From the NCBI RefSeq assembly GCF_025149785.1, contig NZ_CP102277.1, forward strand, positions 2,232,001 through 2,296,000: a stretch of DNA of 64,000 bases. The letters run 5' to 3'. Below are positions 1 to 9,520 of this stretch, piece by piece. The position numbers and the translations under genes are program-made. The stretch's first letter is position 1; each line of letters opens with the position of its first letter. The stretch comes from Coprococcus comes ATCC 27758 (GTDB lineage Bacteria > Bacillota > Clostridia > Lachnospirales > Lachnospiraceae). The notes under the pieces are model-generated. The model did not search any database. It was not told the origin of the DNA and saw only the letters and a program-made list of their open reading frames with translations.

Positions 1-1075
1 GCGGAATCTGCAAAAGAGTCTGCATACCGCTTATGCTTTTTCCGTTATCCTCAGTATTGTATTTACAATACTCGGATGGGCCTTAACACCATTTCTTTTG
101 AAGCTCATCGATACACCTGCAGATACACTTGCGGATTCTATTCTTTATCTGCGGATTTACTTTTTAGGTATTTTCGGTACCTTGATCTTTAATATAGGCT
201 CAGCCATCATGCGCTCCATCGGTGATTCCCGCAGACCACTATATTACCTGATCGTCTGTTGTTTTCTAAACATCATCCTCGATCTGGTACTGGTAATCGT
301 ATTTGATATGGGAATTGTCGGAGCCGCTATCGCAACCATTATTTCACAGGCAGTAAGTGCAATCCTTGTCACCAATGCACTGATGAAAAAATATGATGAC
401 TGCAAGCTTTATCTGAGCAAACTACACATAGACCTTTTGAAGCTGCGTATGGAATTCCGCATCGGTATTCCAAGTGCACTGCAGGCATTTATGTACAGTA
501 TTACCAATATCATTATTCAGGCAGCAATCAATGGTTTCGGAACCGATACTGCCGCTGCATGGGCTTCTTTTGGTAAACTGGATGCGCTTTTCTGGACAGT
601 CAACGGAGCATTCGGAATTGCGATCACAACCTTTGCCGGACAAAATTATGGAGCAGGTAAAAAAGAACGTATTTTCAAAAGTGTCCGTATCTGCCTTGCA
701 ATGGCTGTGGCTGTGTGCGGAGGGATCGTGCTGTTTTTAGCCATCTTCTGCCGCCCACTGTTCTCAATTTTTACGACAGATCAAAATGTGATCAATATCG
801 GTATTGATATGCTGCGTTTTATGGCACCGTGCTACACTATTTATGTATTTATTGAAGTTCTCTCCGGTGCACTTCGCGGAACCGGCGATGTCCTGCTGCC
901 GACACTGATCACACTTGGCGGCGTATGTCTGATCCGTATTCCGTGGATTATGTTTGTCTTACCGGCACACCATACCACAACCTGTGTAATGCTTAGTTAT
1001 CCGATTTCCTGGATCACTACCACAGCTTTGATCATACCGTACTACTTATATAGAAAAAAACATGCCTACGATTAA
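1..1075 (+). CDS. MATE family multidrug/Na+ efflux protein, 5' end cut off by window
   Basis: The reading frame is open from base 2 with no start codon, so the gene begins outside the window; a TTG at 98 is internal. About 357 residues remain of a family that is usually about 450. The visible part has alternating hydrophobic helices typical of the C-terminal lobe of MATE transporters, including a segment reading LRGTGDVLLPT near the end, a position where the family carries a conserved G-T-G-D stretch. MATE proteins export drugs or metabolites using Na+ or H+ gradients in the cytoplasmic membrane. The stop codon overlaps the ribosome binding site of the TetR gene that follows by 12 bases, so the two are probably co-transcribed and the regulator may control the pump. 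Substrate unknown. Confidence 0.9.
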   Translation, partial: RNLQKSLHTAYAFSVILSIVFTILGWALTPFLLKLIDTPADTLADSILYLRIYFLGIFGTLIFNIGSAIMRSIGDSRRPLYYLIVCCFLNIILDLVLVIVFDMGIVGAAIATIISQAVSAILVTNALMKKYDDCKLYLSKLHIDLLKLRMEFRIGIPSALQAFMYSITNIIIQAAINGFGTDTAAAWASFGKLDALFWTVNGAFGIAITTFAGQNYGAGKKERIFKSVRICLAMAVAVCGGIVLFLAIFCRPLFSIFTTDQNVINIGIDMLRFMAPCYTIYVFIEVLSGALRGTGDVLLPTLITLGGVCLIRIPWIMFVLPAHHTTTCVMLSYPISWITTTALIIPYYLYRKKHAYD

Positions 1076-1087
1076 GGAGAATTGAAC

Positions 1088-1648
1088 ATGGCCAAATCCG
1101 AATCTACCAAATACCGGCTCGCCGAAGCAATGAAAACCTGCATGAAGACCACTTCTGTCGATGATATCACCATCCGCCAGATTGTGGAAGTCTGCGGCGT
1201 CACACGCCAGACCTTTTACCGCAATTTTCTTGATAAATACGATCTGATCAACTGGTATTTTGACAAACTTCTTCTAAAATCATTTGAACATATGGGAGAA
1301 GGTACCACTGTTTATGACGGACTGGTCAAAAAATTTGAATATTTAAAGGAAGAGCACCTGTTTTTCGCTGCAGCATTCCGCTCTGACGATCAGAACTCTT
1401 TAAAAGAACATGATTTTGAACTGATTCTGGAATTCTATTCAAACCTTATTTTCCAGAAAACCGGAAGACGCCCGGATGCAGAAACTTCATTTCTTTTAGA
1501 GATGTACTGCCGTGGCTCGATTTACATGACCGTCAAATGGCTGCTTGGCGGAATGAAATTTCCGCCTGCGCAGCTTGCAAAACAACTGGTACTTGGCATG
1601 CCGGAAAAACTTGTGCAACTCTTCACTGATTTGCATATTTTGTCTTAA
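1088..1648 (+). CDS. TetR/AcrR-family transcriptional regulator
   Basis: 186 residues. The start is the ATG at 1088, seven bases after AAGGAGA (1074-1080); an upstream TTG at 1082 is too close. The N-terminus carries a TetR helix-turn-helix (about residues 25-46, reading TIRQIVEVCGVTRQTFYRNF). The C-terminal half resembles the DhaS-like TetR subgroup (TetR_C_8 type) rather than QacR-like pumps regulators; this is by pattern only. It follows the MATE gene directly and precedes fucO on the same strand. A perfect inverted repeat in the fucO promoter region (1663-1686) is a candidate operator, so it may respond to a small aldehyde or diol, or autoregulate the pump. Ligand unknown. Confidence 0.85.
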   Translation: MAKSESTKYRLAEAMKTCMKTTSVDDITIRQIVEVCGVTRQTFYRNFLDKYDLINWYFDKLLLKSFEHMGEGTTVYDGLVKKFEYLKEEHLFFAAAFRSDDQNSLKEHDFELILEFYSNLIFQKTGRRPDAETSFLLEMYCRGSIYMTVKWLLGGMKFPPAQLAKQLVLGMPEKLVQLFTDLHILS

Positions 1649-1662
1649 GCTTTTGTATAAAT

Positions 1663-1709
1663 GTTACACTTTTCATATTCTGTAACTTTTTTTACCGCCT
1701 TCTTATAGT
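1663..1709 (+). promoter_or_regulatory. Candidate operator/promoter for fucO
   Basis: A perfect inverted repeat GTTACA-N12-TGTAAC occupies 1663-1686. A -10-like TATAGT lies at 1704-1709, 17 bases after the right half-site, so a repressor bound here would cover the -35 position. The -35 match itself is poor, which suits a regulated promoter. Assignment to the adjacent TetR protein is inference. Confidence 0.4.
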
Positions 1710-1764
1710 TAAAATAGTATCAGAAACAAGTGATTTTACCATAAACGAAAAGGAGATATGTATC

Positions 1765-2910
1765 ATGGCAAACAGAATTATGTTAAATCAGACATCTTAT
1801 CACGGAGCAGGTGCAATCGCAGAGATTGCAACAGAAGCAAAAGCTCATGGTTTCAAAAAAGCTCTTGTATGTTCTGACCCGGATCTGATCAAATTCAATG
1901 TTACTTCCAAAGTAACAGATATCTTAGACAAAGAAGGACTTGCTTACGAAATCTACTCTGATATCAAAGCAAACCCGACTATCGAGAACGTACAGCACGG
2001 TGTACAGGCTTTCAAAAATTCAGATGCTGATTACATTATCGCAATCGGCGGCGGATCTTCTATGGATACTTCCAAAGCAATCGGTATCATCATCGCAAAC
2101 CCGGAATTTGAAGATGTAAGAAGCCTGGAAGGTGTAGCTCCGACAAAGAAACCTTGCGTTCCGATCATTGCCGTTCCGACAACAGCCGGTACTGCAGCAG
2201 AAGTTACGATCAACTATGTAGTAACAGATGTAGAAAAGAAACGTAAATTCGTCTGTGTAGACCCACATGATATGCCGATCATCGCTGTTGTAGACCCGGA
2301 AATGATGTCTTCTATGCCAAAAGGACTGACCGCTTCAACCGGTATGGATGCATTAACTCATGCGATCGAAGGCTACACCACAAAAGCCGCATGGGAAATG
2401 ACAGATATGTTCCACTTAAAAGCAATAGAGATTATCTCCAAATCTCTCCGCGGTGCTGTTGAAAACACTAAAGAAGGAAGAGAAGGAATGGCTCTTGGAC
2501 AGTACATCGCCGGAATGGGCTTCTCAAACGTAGGTCTTGGAATCGCTCACTCAATGGCTCATACCCTTGGAGCAGTCTATGACACACCACACGGTGTTGC
2601 ATGTGCAATGATGCTTCCAATCGTAATGGAATACAACGCAGACTGCACAGGCGAAAAATACCGTGAAATCGCCCGCGCAATGGGAGTGAAAGATGTTGAT
2701 AACATGTCTCAGGAAGAATACAGAAAAGCAGCTGTAGACGCAGTCCGCAAACTCTCCGAAGACGTAGGAATCCCATCCAAACTCGAAGCCCTCAAAGAAG
2801 AAGATCTCCAGTTCCTCGCAGAATCCGCCCACGCCGACGCCTGCGCACCAGGAAACCCGAAAGACGCTTCCGTAGAAGACCTCAAAGATCTCTTCAGAAA
2901 ACTGATGTAA
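1765..2910 (+). CDS. fucO: Lactaldehyde reductase (iron-dependent propanediol oxidoreductase)
   Basis: 381 residues, a group III iron-containing alcohol dehydrogenase. It reduces L-lactaldehyde to 1,2-propanediol with NADH, the disposal step of fucose or rhamnose fermentation, in the cytosol. The NAD-binding GGGS is at residues 95-98. The metal ligands are D195, H199, H262 and H276, one position off the E. coli FucO ligands (D196, H200, H263, H277), and long stretches such as SLEGVAPTKKP and EVTINYVVTDVEKKRKFVC match FucO closely rather than butanol or glycerol dehydrogenases. The ribosome binding site is AAGGAGA before 1765. No fucose or rhamnose genes are nearby; only the TetR gene precedes it. 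The gene is followed by a terminator. Confidence 0.93.
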   Translation: MANRIMLNQTSYHGAGAIAEIATEAKAHGFKKALVCSDPDLIKFNVTSKVTDILDKEGLAYEIYSDIKANPTIENVQHGVQAFKNSDADYIIAIGGGSSMDTSKAIGIIIANPEFEDVRSLEGVAPTKKPCVPIIAVPTTAGTAAEVTINYVVTDVEKKRKFVCVDPHDMPIIAVVDPEMMSSMPKGLTASTGMDALTHAIEGYTTKAAWEMTDMFHLKAIEIISKSLRGAVENTKEGREGMALGQYIAGMGFSNVGLGIAHSMAHTLGAVYDTPHGVACAMMLPIVMEYNADCTGEKYREIARAMGVKDVDNMSQEEYRKAAVDAVRKLSEDVGIPSKLEALKEEDLQFLAESAHADACAPGNPKDASVEDLKDLFRKLM

Positions 2911-3010
2911 AGAACAAAATATACATAGTGTGGTAATAAAGCAAAATAATATTCACATCCTATAAATTGATATTCCACTTGCTTTTCTTACCAACAAAGT
3001 AGAAAAAGCA

Positions 3011-3060
3011 ACCCCCACAAATCCCGCCCAAAGTGGAATTTGTGGGGGTGAACTTTTTCT
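3011..3060. terminator. Bidirectional intrinsic terminator between fucO and engB
   Basis: Twelve-base perfect arms ACCCCCACAAAT (3011-3022) and ATTTGTGGGGGT (3038-3049). A T-run (3053-3057) follows on the + strand and the complementary T-run (from AAAAA at 3003-3007) follows on the - strand, so it can stop transcripts from both convergent genes. Confidence 0.85.
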
Positions 3061-3214
3061 CCCCGTATCTTAGTTGATGCAACCCACTTGAGGTATCAGC
3101 GCCCGAATCGCCATACATCTTGTTTGGATGCATTGAGGAAGCTGCTCGCATTCTGCATGGACGTCGGTCCACAATCATAATCCGAAAACTGATAATGCAA
3201 TGGATTTTTCAAGG
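3061..3214. other. Intergenic remainder, possible decayed repeat
   Basis: No gene is supported here. A reverse-strand frame from 3178 through the terminator reads a Cys/Gly-rich peptide (ends near CGGCFF) and lacks a ribosome binding site. It may be part of an interspersed element that includes the 3011-3049 hairpin, but I cannot show this from one copy. Confidence 0.3.
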
Positions 3215-3817
3215 TTATTCCTCTGTTCCTTTTCCCAGGAATTCTGTGTCTACAAGATTCCAGATCTCATCCCGTCCCTGCTTTGTCTCTGCTGAGAAAG
3301 GAATCACAACAGTTCCCGGAAGCAGCTTCAGTCCGGTCTTAATTGCCTTTACCTGCTTCTGTACCTGACTTCTCTTCAGCTTATCAAGCTTTGTCGCGAT
3401 AATGATCGGATTGAATCCCTGATCCACGATCCAGTCATACATCATCTTATCATTCGCAGATGGATCATGACGGATATCGATCAGAAGGAAGACGGCTCGC
3501 AGCTGTTTAGAGCCATGAAGATAACGCTCGATCAGCTTTCCCCACTGTGCCTTCTCCTGCTCGGAAACCTTTGCATAACCGTATCCCGGAAGGTCCACCA
3601 GATACATTTCTTCGTTGATATTGTAAAAGTTGATGGTCTGTGTTTTTCCAGGTTTTGCCGAAGTTCTGGCAAGCGCCTTCCGATTCATCAGTGCATTGAT
3701 CAGAGAGGATTTACCGACATTGGATTTTCCGGCAAATGCGATCTCTGGCAAGGTGTGATCCGGCAATTTACTTGTAATTCCACAGACTGTTTCCAGATTT
3801 ACATTCTTAATTACCAT
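3215..3817 (-). CDS. engB: Ribosome biogenesis GTPase EngB (YsxC/YihA)
   Basis: 200 residues, the usual EngB length. It is an essential GTPase for late assembly of the 50S ribosomal subunit. Visible motifs: G1 GKSNVGKS (30-37), G3 DLPG (75-78), G4 TKLD (142-145) and G5 SA (175-176). The start codon lies 11 bases inside the end of lon, so translation is coupled. This lon-engB pairing is common in Firmicutes. The gene ends the tig-clpP-clpX-lon-engB run and is followed by the terminator at 3011-3049. Confidence 0.96.
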   Translation of the reverse strand: MVIKNVNLETVCGITSKLPDHTLPEIAFAGKSNVGKSSLINALMNRKALARTSAKPGKTQTINFYNINEEMYLVDLPGYGYAKVSEQEKAQWGKLIERYLHGSKQLRAVFLLIDIRHDPSANDKMMYDWIVDQGFNPIIIATKLDKLKRSQVQKQVKAIKTGLKLLPGTVVIPFSAETKQGRDEIWNLVDTEFLGKGTEE

Positions 3818-6146
3818 CTTTTTTCCTCCGTGTGCGCATAAGTGCGATTTTCAGAACCTCTTCCATCTGCGATACCGGAATAATCTCCAGTCCCTTTGTG
3901 ATCTCAGAAGAAAGTTCATCCACATCTTTTTTGTTCTCCCTCGGTACAAGTACCGTCCTGATTCCGGCATTCTTTGCCGCCAGGAGCTTCTCTTTCAGTC
4001 CTCCGATCGGAAGTACTCTTCCCCGCAGCGTAATCTCACCCGTCATGGCAAGATCGGCACGCACTTTCTTGTCTGTAATTGCAGAGAGCATCGCAGTCGC
4101 CATCGTAATGCCGGCTGAAGGTCCATCTTTCGGAACTGCCCCTTCCGGAATATGGATATGGATATCATGTTTTTCAAAGAAATCTTCAGCAACCTTATAT
4201 TTACTGCTGATTGACCGGATATAACTGATTCCTGCCTGCGCAGATTCTTTCATCACATCGCCAAGCTGTCCCGTCAGAATGATCTCACCCTTTCCCGGCA
4301 TTACATTCACTTCAATCTGCAGGGTATCTCCTCCTACACTGGTCCATGCCAGACCACGGACGATTCCCACCTCATCCTCGGCATTTGCCATCTGATAGGT
4401 GTACTTTTCTTTTCCAAGATACTTTTCAATATTCCGCTCTGTTACTTGAACTCTCTTTTTATCATGTTCATAGATCTCTCTGGCAGCTTTCCTGCAGATA
4501 TTACCGATTTCACGCTCCATCTGACGCACACCGGCTTCCTTGGTGTAGTTCTGCGCAATTTTCCAGATCACGCCCTTGCTGATCGTAAGCTGTTCTTTTG
4601 TTAGTCCATGTCTTTCCAACTGCTTTGGAATCAGATGTTCTGTCGCAATATGCAGCTTTTCATTCTCCGTATAACTGCTGACCTCAATTACTTCCATACG
4701 GTCAAGAAGTGGCCGGGGGATTGTCTGCAGCGAGTTAGCCGTCGTTACAAATGTCACCTCAGACAGATCGACCGGGACTTCCAGATAATGATCACGGAAA
4801 CGGTTGTTCTGTTCACTGTCCAACACCTCCAGAAGCGCAGAAAAAGTATCTCCCTTATAGTCTGTGCTGACTTTATCAATCTCATCCAGAAGGAGCAGCG
4901 GGTTCTTTACCCCGGCGCTCTTAATACCGTTTGCGATCCGTCCCGGCATTGCACCAACATAAGTTTTTCTGTGTCCACGGATTTCAGCCTCATCACGGAC
5001 ACCGCCAAGAGAAATTCTCACATACGGTTTTTTCAGTGCTTTTGCAAGTGATCTTGCAATGGATGTCTTTCCAGTTCCCGGAGGACCTACCAGACACAGG
5101 ATCGGGCTGTCACCCTTTTTCGTAAGAGCACGTACTGCCAGAAACTCCAGCACACGTTCTTTCACCTCTTCCAGTCCGTAATGTTCTGCTTCCAGAAGCT
5201 CTTTCGCATATGCAATGTCTGTAAAATCCTCGGCCCGCTTATTCCATGGCATTTCCAGCATGGTTTCAATATATGTACGGATCACGCCCGCTTCTGCCGG
5301 ACTCTGCATGGAATTTTTAAATCTGCTGATCTCTTTTTTCAGCTTTTCTTTTACCTCATCCGGTGCATCCAGCGCTTCTGTCTTCTGTGCAAATTCCTCC
5401 GCATCGGAAATTGTAGTATCCTCACCAAGCTCTTCTCGGATCAGCTTCAACTGTTCGCGCAGGATATATTCTCTCTGATGCTTATCCACACGCTCTTTCA
5501 CCTTCATCTGGATCTCATCGCGGATGTTCATGATCTGCATCTCATTGACCAACTTAAAGGAAATAAGCTCATAACGTCTGTCAAAATCAAGTTCTTCCAG
5601 GATTTCCTGCAATTCCCGGTAATCCAGAGGCATATTCGCTGCCACCTGATTCACCATCTTTTTCAATTCCGTGATCTCTTTGATCTGGTTTACCATATCT
5701 TTTGTGATCTTCGGCATTCTCGCCGCATAATCCAGATACAGATCCCGAAGTCCCCGCGTCATCGCTTCCCGGTTGATCTCGCCTGCAATATCCGGATCAC
5801 TCTCTTCCGGGATCGTAATATTTGCCCGAAGATACGGATCTGCAAATTCTATTGTATTTAAAACCGCCCGTTCTTCTGCTGATACAAGCACCCGCAGAAT
5901 CTGTTTTGGCAGTTTGATGATCTGTTTTACTGTCGCAACTGTTCCCACACGGTAGAGATCTGCTTCTCCCGGATTTTCCACTTCCACATCTTTCTGTGTC
6001 AGCAAAAAAATCTTCTGGTCGCTTGCCATCGCTTCCTGAACCGCTTCAATCGAGCGTTCCCGGCTGATGTCAAAATGTGCCACCATCTCCGGCAGAATTG
6101 TCATTCCCCGCAGGGCAACCATTGGCAGACTTTCTGTTCTGTTCAT
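3807..6146 (-). CDS. lon: ATP-dependent protease La (Lon)
   Basis: 779 residues, a full-length LonA. It degrades misfolded and regulatory proteins in the cytosol as an ATP-driven hexamer. Order of domains: N-terminal substrate domain (about 1-200), coiled region (200-260), AAA+ module with Walker A GPPGTGKT (354-361) and Walker B LLLLDEID (417-424), then the Ser-Lys protease domain with S677 in KDGPSAG and K720 in GGLKEK. The Ser-Lys separation of 43 residues is the same as in E. coli Lon (S679/K722). A GGAG site lies just before the ATG. No HrcA/CIRCE or CtsR box was seen before it; an imperfect terminator-like hairpin at 6171-6208 separates it from clpX. Confidence 0.97.
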   Translation of the reverse strand: MNRTESLPMVALRGMTILPEMVAHFDISRERSIEAVQEAMASDQKIFLLTQKDVEVENPGEADLYRVGTVATVKQIIKLPKQILRVLVSAEERAVLNTIEFADPYLRANITIPEESDPDIAGEINREAMTRGLRDLYLDYAARMPKITKDMVNQIKEITELKKMVNQVAANMPLDYRELQEILEELDFDRRYELISFKLVNEMQIMNIRDEIQMKVKERVDKHQREYILREQLKLIREELGEDTTISDAEEFAQKTEALDAPDEVKEKLKKEISRFKNSMQSPAEAGVIRTYIETMLEMPWNKRAEDFTDIAYAKELLEAEHYGLEEVKERVLEFLAVRALTKKGDSPILCLVGPPGTGKTSIARSLAKALKKPYVRISLGGVRDEAEIRGHRKTYVGAMPGRIANGIKSAGVKNPLLLLDEIDKVSTDYKGDTFSALLEVLDSEQNNRFRDHYLEVPVDLSEVTFVTTANSLQTIPRPLLDRMEVIEVSSYTENEKLHIATEHLIPKQLERHGLTKEQLTISKGVIWKIAQNYTKEAGVRQMEREIGNICRKAAREIYEHDKKRVQVTERNIEKYLGKEKYTYQMANAEDEVGIVRGLAWTSVGGDTLQIEVNVMPGKGEIILTGQLGDVMKESAQAGISYIRSISSKYKVAEDFFEKHDIHIHIPEGAVPKDGPSAGITMATAMLSAITDKKVRADLAMTGEITLRGRVLPIGGLKEKLLAAKNAGIRTVLVPRENKKDVDELSSEITKGLEIIPVSQMEEVLKIALMRTRRKKDGN

Positions 6147-6165
6147 ATAGTTTTTTCTCCTGTTA

Positions 6166-6208
6166 AATAAAAATGGATGCTTCTGGTCTTAACCGTCAGC
6201 ACCCATTT
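6166..6208 (-). terminator. Terminator-like hairpin between clpX and lon
   Basis: Arms 6171-6181 and 6198-6208 (11 bases, one G-T wobble), loop 16, followed on the - strand by TTTTTATTT. It probably makes lon expression partly independent of clpX transcription, or sets a lower lon level. Confidence 0.5.
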
Positions 6209-6225
6209 CCATACGTCTGATTTTC

Positions 6226-7476
6226 TTATGCACTTTCCGGTCTTGCTTCGATCTTTTCTGTACTCGGTGCTTTCTCCCCAAGTACTGCCTCTTTTGTCAC
6301 AAGACAGTATTTCAGATTCTCGTCAGACGGTGCTTTATACATGATATCCATCATTACATTTTCCATGATCGCACGGAGTCCTCTGGCTCCTGTCTTACGC
6401 TTCAGGGAAGTCTCAGCAATCGCCTCCAGCGCCTCTTTGTCGAATTCCAGTTCCACATCATCCAGCTCCAGAAGCTTCTGGTACTGTTTTACAATCGCAT
6501 TCTTTGGTTCCGTCAGAATGCGGATCAGATCTTCCTTATCCAGAAGTTCCAGGGATACAGTTACCGGCACACGTCCTACAAGTTCCGGGATCAGTCCGAA
6601 CTTCACAAGATCCTGTGGAAGAATCTGCTGCAGAAGCCGGTCGATATCTTCCTCATGACGCTGCGCGATCTGTGCCTCAAATCCAATGGATTTCTTATCT
6701 ATTCTGTTCTCTATGATCTTATCTATTCCCTCAAACGCTCCACCGCAGATAAATAAAATATTGGTGGTATCAATCTGGATCATCTCCTGCTGCGGATGCT
6801 TACGTCCACCCTGTGGCGGTACATTTGCGATTGTACCTTCAAGGATCTTCAGAAGTGCCTGCTGAACACCTTCTCCTGATACATCACGGGTAATCGACGG
6901 ATTCTCAGATTTTCTTGTGATTTTGTCAATCTCATCGATATAAATGATTCCGTGCTCTGCACGTTCAATATCACCATCTGCTGCCTGAATGATCTTAAGA
7001 AGAATATTCTCTACATCTTCTCCGACATATCCCGCTTCTGTAAGCGCAGTTGCATCTGCAATTGCAAACGGTACATTCAGAATTTTTGCGAGAGACTGTG
7101 CCAGAAAAGTCTTACCGCATCCTGTCGGTCCTACCATCAGGATATTACTCTTCTGAAGCTCCACGCCCAGATCTTTTTCTGCCATAATACGCTTATAGTG
7201 ATTATATACCGCAACAGAAAGTACTTTCTTTGCTTCGTCCTGTCCGATCACATAATCATCCAGAAATGCCTTGATTTCTTCCGGTTTCAGAAGATTGATA
7301 TCATCATATGCATTTTCTTCTTCATAACCAAGTTCATCTTCAATGATCTCAGTACATACATCCACACACTGGTCACAGATAAACACCCCATTTGGTCCGG
7401 CGATCATCTTGCGTACCTGACTCTGTGGTTTATTGCAAAAAGAACATCTTACGATTTCTTCATATTTTCCTGCCAT
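6226..7476 (-). CDS. clpX: ATP-dependent Clp protease ATP-binding subunit ClpX
   Basis: 416 residues starting at the ATG 7476, which has GAGGTAAG before it and gives the family N-terminus; a longer open frame starting at 7566 overlaps clpP and is not used. ClpX unfolds tagged substrates and feeds them to ClpP. The N-terminal zinc-binding domain has C11, C14, C34 and C37. The AAA+ module has Walker A GPTGCGKT (about residue 115), Walker [10 protein letters not shown] and the sensor region near LVGRVPV. The gene sits between clpP and lon on the same strand. Confidence 0.97.
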   Translation of the reverse strand: MAGKYEEIVRCSFCNKPQSQVRKMIAGPNGVFICDQCVDVCTEIIEDELGYEEENAYDDINLLKPEEIKAFLDDYVIGQDEAKKVLSVAVYNHYKRIMAEKDLGVELQKSNILMVGPTGCGKTFLAQSLAKILNVPFAIADATALTEAGYVGEDVENILLKIIQAADGDIERAEHGIIYIDEIDKITRKSENPSITRDVSGEGVQQALLKILEGTIANVPPQGGRKHPQQEMIQIDTTNILFICGGAFEGIDKIIENRIDKKSIGFEAQIAQRHEEDIDRLLQQILPQDLVKFGLIPELVGRVPVTVSLELLDKEDLIRILTEPKNAIVKQYQKLLELDDVELEFDKEALEAIAETSLKRKTGARGLRAIMENVMMDIMYKAPSDENLKYCLVTKEAVLGEKAPSTEKIEARPESA

Positions 7477-7503
7477 ATTCTTACCTCGCACTTTTTTACA
7501 CGT

Positions 7504-7535
7504 AAAGGGAATGTCCCAATAAGGACATTCCCTTT
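7504..7535 (-). terminator. Perfect hairpin in the clpP-clpX gap
   Basis: Thirteen-base perfect arms (7504-7516 and 7523-7535) with a 6-base loop. On the - strand it is followed by only TTT, so full termination is unlikely. It could be an attenuator or an mRNA-stabilising element that sets the ClpP:ClpX ratio. Confidence 0.55.
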
Positions 7536-7540
7536 TCCCG

Positions 7541-8125
7541 TTAACGGCTTGTAATAACCTTATCAATCAATCCATATGCCAAAGCTTCTTCGGCAGTCTT
7601 CCAGTTATCTCTTTCCGTATCTGCACAAATTGTCTCATAACTCTGACCTGTATTTGCAGCCATCAATCTGTTCATTCTTTCTCTGATCTTCAGAATATGC
7701 TGTGCATTGATCTCAATCTCGGTTGCCTGACCCTGTGCACCGCCTGAAGGCTGGTGAATCATGATCTCTGCATTCGGAAGGGCATATCTCTTTCCCTTTG
7801 CTCCGCCTGCGAGAAGGAAGGCTCCCATACTTGCAGCCATTCCCATACACATCGTAGAGACGTCACATTTGATGTAATTCATAGTGTCGTAGATCGACAT
7901 ACCTGCTGAAATTGATCCGCCAGGACTGTTAATATAAAACTGGATATCCTTTTCCGGATCTTCTGCTTCCAGAAACAGCAGCTGCGCTACGATCAGGCTC
8001 GCTGATGCATCATTCACTTCGGTATCCAAGAAAATGATTCTGTCTTTTAAAAGTCTTGAATAAATGTCGTAAGAGCGTTCTCCACGGCTTGTCTGTTCAA
8101 CGACATAAGGTACTAAACTACTCAT
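7541..8125 (-). CDS. clpP: ATP-dependent Clp protease proteolytic subunit ClpP
   Basis: 194 residues, the standard length. The catalytic triad is S99 (in MGMAASMGA), H124 (in IMIHQP) and D173, each two positions beyond the mature E. coli residues S97, H122 and D171. ClpP forms the double-heptamer peptidase that works with ClpX in the cytosol. Ribosome binding site GGAGGAG precedes the ATG. It lies 40 bases downstream of tig, with the clpX start 64 bases after it. Confidence 0.97.
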   Translation of the reverse strand: MSSLVPYVVEQTSRGERSYDIYSRLLKDRIIFLDTEVNDASASLIVAQLLFLEAEDPEKDIQFYINSPGGSISAGMSIYDTMNYIKCDVSTMCMGMAASMGAFLLAGGAKGKRYALPNAEIMIHQPSGGAQGQATEIEINAQHILKIRERMNRLMAANTGQSYETICADTERDNWKTAEEALAYGLIDKVITSR

Positions 8126-8165
8126 GTAACACTCCTCCTGCTATATTAAAATATGAAACAGATAC

Positions 8166-9452
8166 TTATTTTTCTACGGCATTGTCAACTACAAATGTAA
8201 TTGCTTCCTGAACTGCCATATCCTGCTTCATCTGTTCTTTTTCTTTGTCGCCCATAAAGCTCTTAAGCTTGTCAGCTTCCATCTGGTAAGCTTCTGCCAT
8301 CTTAGCGATCTCTTCGTCTAATTTTTCATCTGTGATTTCGATGTTTTCTGCTTTTGCAATTGCTTCAAGAACAAGTCTTGTCTTGATTCTCTTCTCAGCC
8401 TGTGGACGAAGTTCATCCATCATCTTGTCAGCTGTCATGCCTGTGAACTGCATGTACTGGTCAAGAGTCAGTCCCTGCTGCTGCATTCTCTGAGCGAATT
8501 CATCAAGCATCTGTCTTGCCTGTGTATCAACCATAGCTTCCGGAAGATCCATCTTAGCTGATTCGATGATCGCATCTACAGCTGCATCTTCCTGTGCTCT
8601 CTTGCCATCGTTTACTTTCTGCTCTTTGATCTTAGCTTTGATATCAGTTTTTAATTCATCAAGAGTATCGAATTCTGATACTTCTGAAGCAAATTCATCA
8701 TCAAGCTCCGGAAGTTCTTTTGCTTTGATCTCATGAACTGTGCATTTGAATACAGCTTCTTTTCCTTTGAGGTCTTCTGCATGGTAATCTTCTGGGAATG
8801 TAACCTTAACTTCAACTTCTTTTTCCGGTTCTGCACCGATCAGCTGTTCTTCAAATCCTGGAATGAAAGATCCTGAACCGATTGTCAGCGGATAGTTTTC
8901 TCCTTTTCCACCTTCAAAAGCTTCTCCGTCTACAAATCCTTCAAAATCAAGGACAACTTCGTCTTTATCCTGTACCGGACGTCCTTCTACTGTGATTGTT
9001 CTTGCGTTCTTAAGCTGTTCTTCCTCAAGCTTAGCGTCGATTTCTTTCTGTGTTACGCGGTTAGAATATTTCGGAACTTCGATTCCTTTGTATTCGCCAA
9101 GTTCTACTTCCGGCTTTGTAGCTACTTCAGCTGTGAAGATGAACGGTTTTCCTTTTTCGATCTGTGTTACATCGATCTTCGGCTGAGATACGATCTCAAG
9201 TCCGCTTTCATCGTATGCTTTTGAATATGCTTCCGGAATCAGAGCGTTTGCTGCATCATCATAGAAGATTTCCGGTCCGTACATCTTTTCGATGAGCTGG
9301 CGCGGAACTTTTCCTTTACGGAATCCAGGAACATTAATTCTGCTTTTCTGTTTCTGGTATGCTTTCTGAAGTGCTCCTTCTAATTCTTCTGCTGAAACTT
9401 CGATTGTGAGTTTCGCCATATTGTGTTCTAACTGTTCAACTTGTAAACTCAT
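8166..9452 (-). CDS. tig: Trigger factor, ribosome-bound chaperone and peptidyl-prolyl isomerase
   Basis: 428 residues. The start is the ATG at 9452: GGAGG (9465-9461) is eight bases upstream, whereas the ATG at 9458 is only two bases from it. Order: N-terminal ribosome-binding domain with the signature GFRKGKVPR (about residue 45), a central FKBP-type PPIase domain (about 150-245, DEVVLDFEGFVDG onwards) and the C-terminal chaperone arms. It assists folding of nascent chains at the ribosome exit. It is the first gene of the protease operon and has the strong promoter at 9521-9549. Confidence 0.96.
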   Translation of the reverse strand: MSLQVEQLEHNMAKLTIEVSAEELEGALQKAYQKQKSRINVPGFRKGKVPRQLIEKMYGPEIFYDDAANALIPEAYSKAYDESGLEIVSQPKIDVTQIEKGKPFIFTAEVATKPEVELGEYKGIEVPKYSNRVTQKEIDAKLEEEQLKNARTITVEGRPVQDKDEVVLDFEGFVDGEAFEGGKGENYPLTIGSGSFIPGFEEQLIGAEPEKEVEVKVTFPEDYHAEDLKGKEAVFKCTVHEIKAKELPELDDEFASEVSEFDTLDELKTDIKAKIKEQKVNDGKRAQEDAAVDAIIESAKMDLPEAMVDTQARQMLDEFAQRMQQQGLTLDQYMQFTGMTADKMMDELRPQAEKRIKTRLVLEAIAKAENIEITDEKLDEEIAKMAEAYQMEADKLKSFMGDKEKEQMKQDMAVQEAITFVVDNAVEK

Positions 9453-9520
9453 TACCATTTCCTCCTAAATTTACATATGCAAAAAGTCGACAGACTTATC
9501 TACATTACAATCATTTTACA

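Noticed and set aside
2911-3214. tRNA or small RNA gene in the fucO-engB gap
   Set aside because: No cloverleaf or TTCGA box was found; the only clear structure is the terminator.
3467-3841. Long + strand frames opposite engB and lon
   Set aside because: They are antisense shadows: no binding sites, no family motifs, and the opposite strand has well recognised proteins.
7477-7566. Longer N-terminus for clpX running into clpP
   Set aside because: A good site and the family start lie at 7476, and the extension contains the clpP stop region and hairpin.
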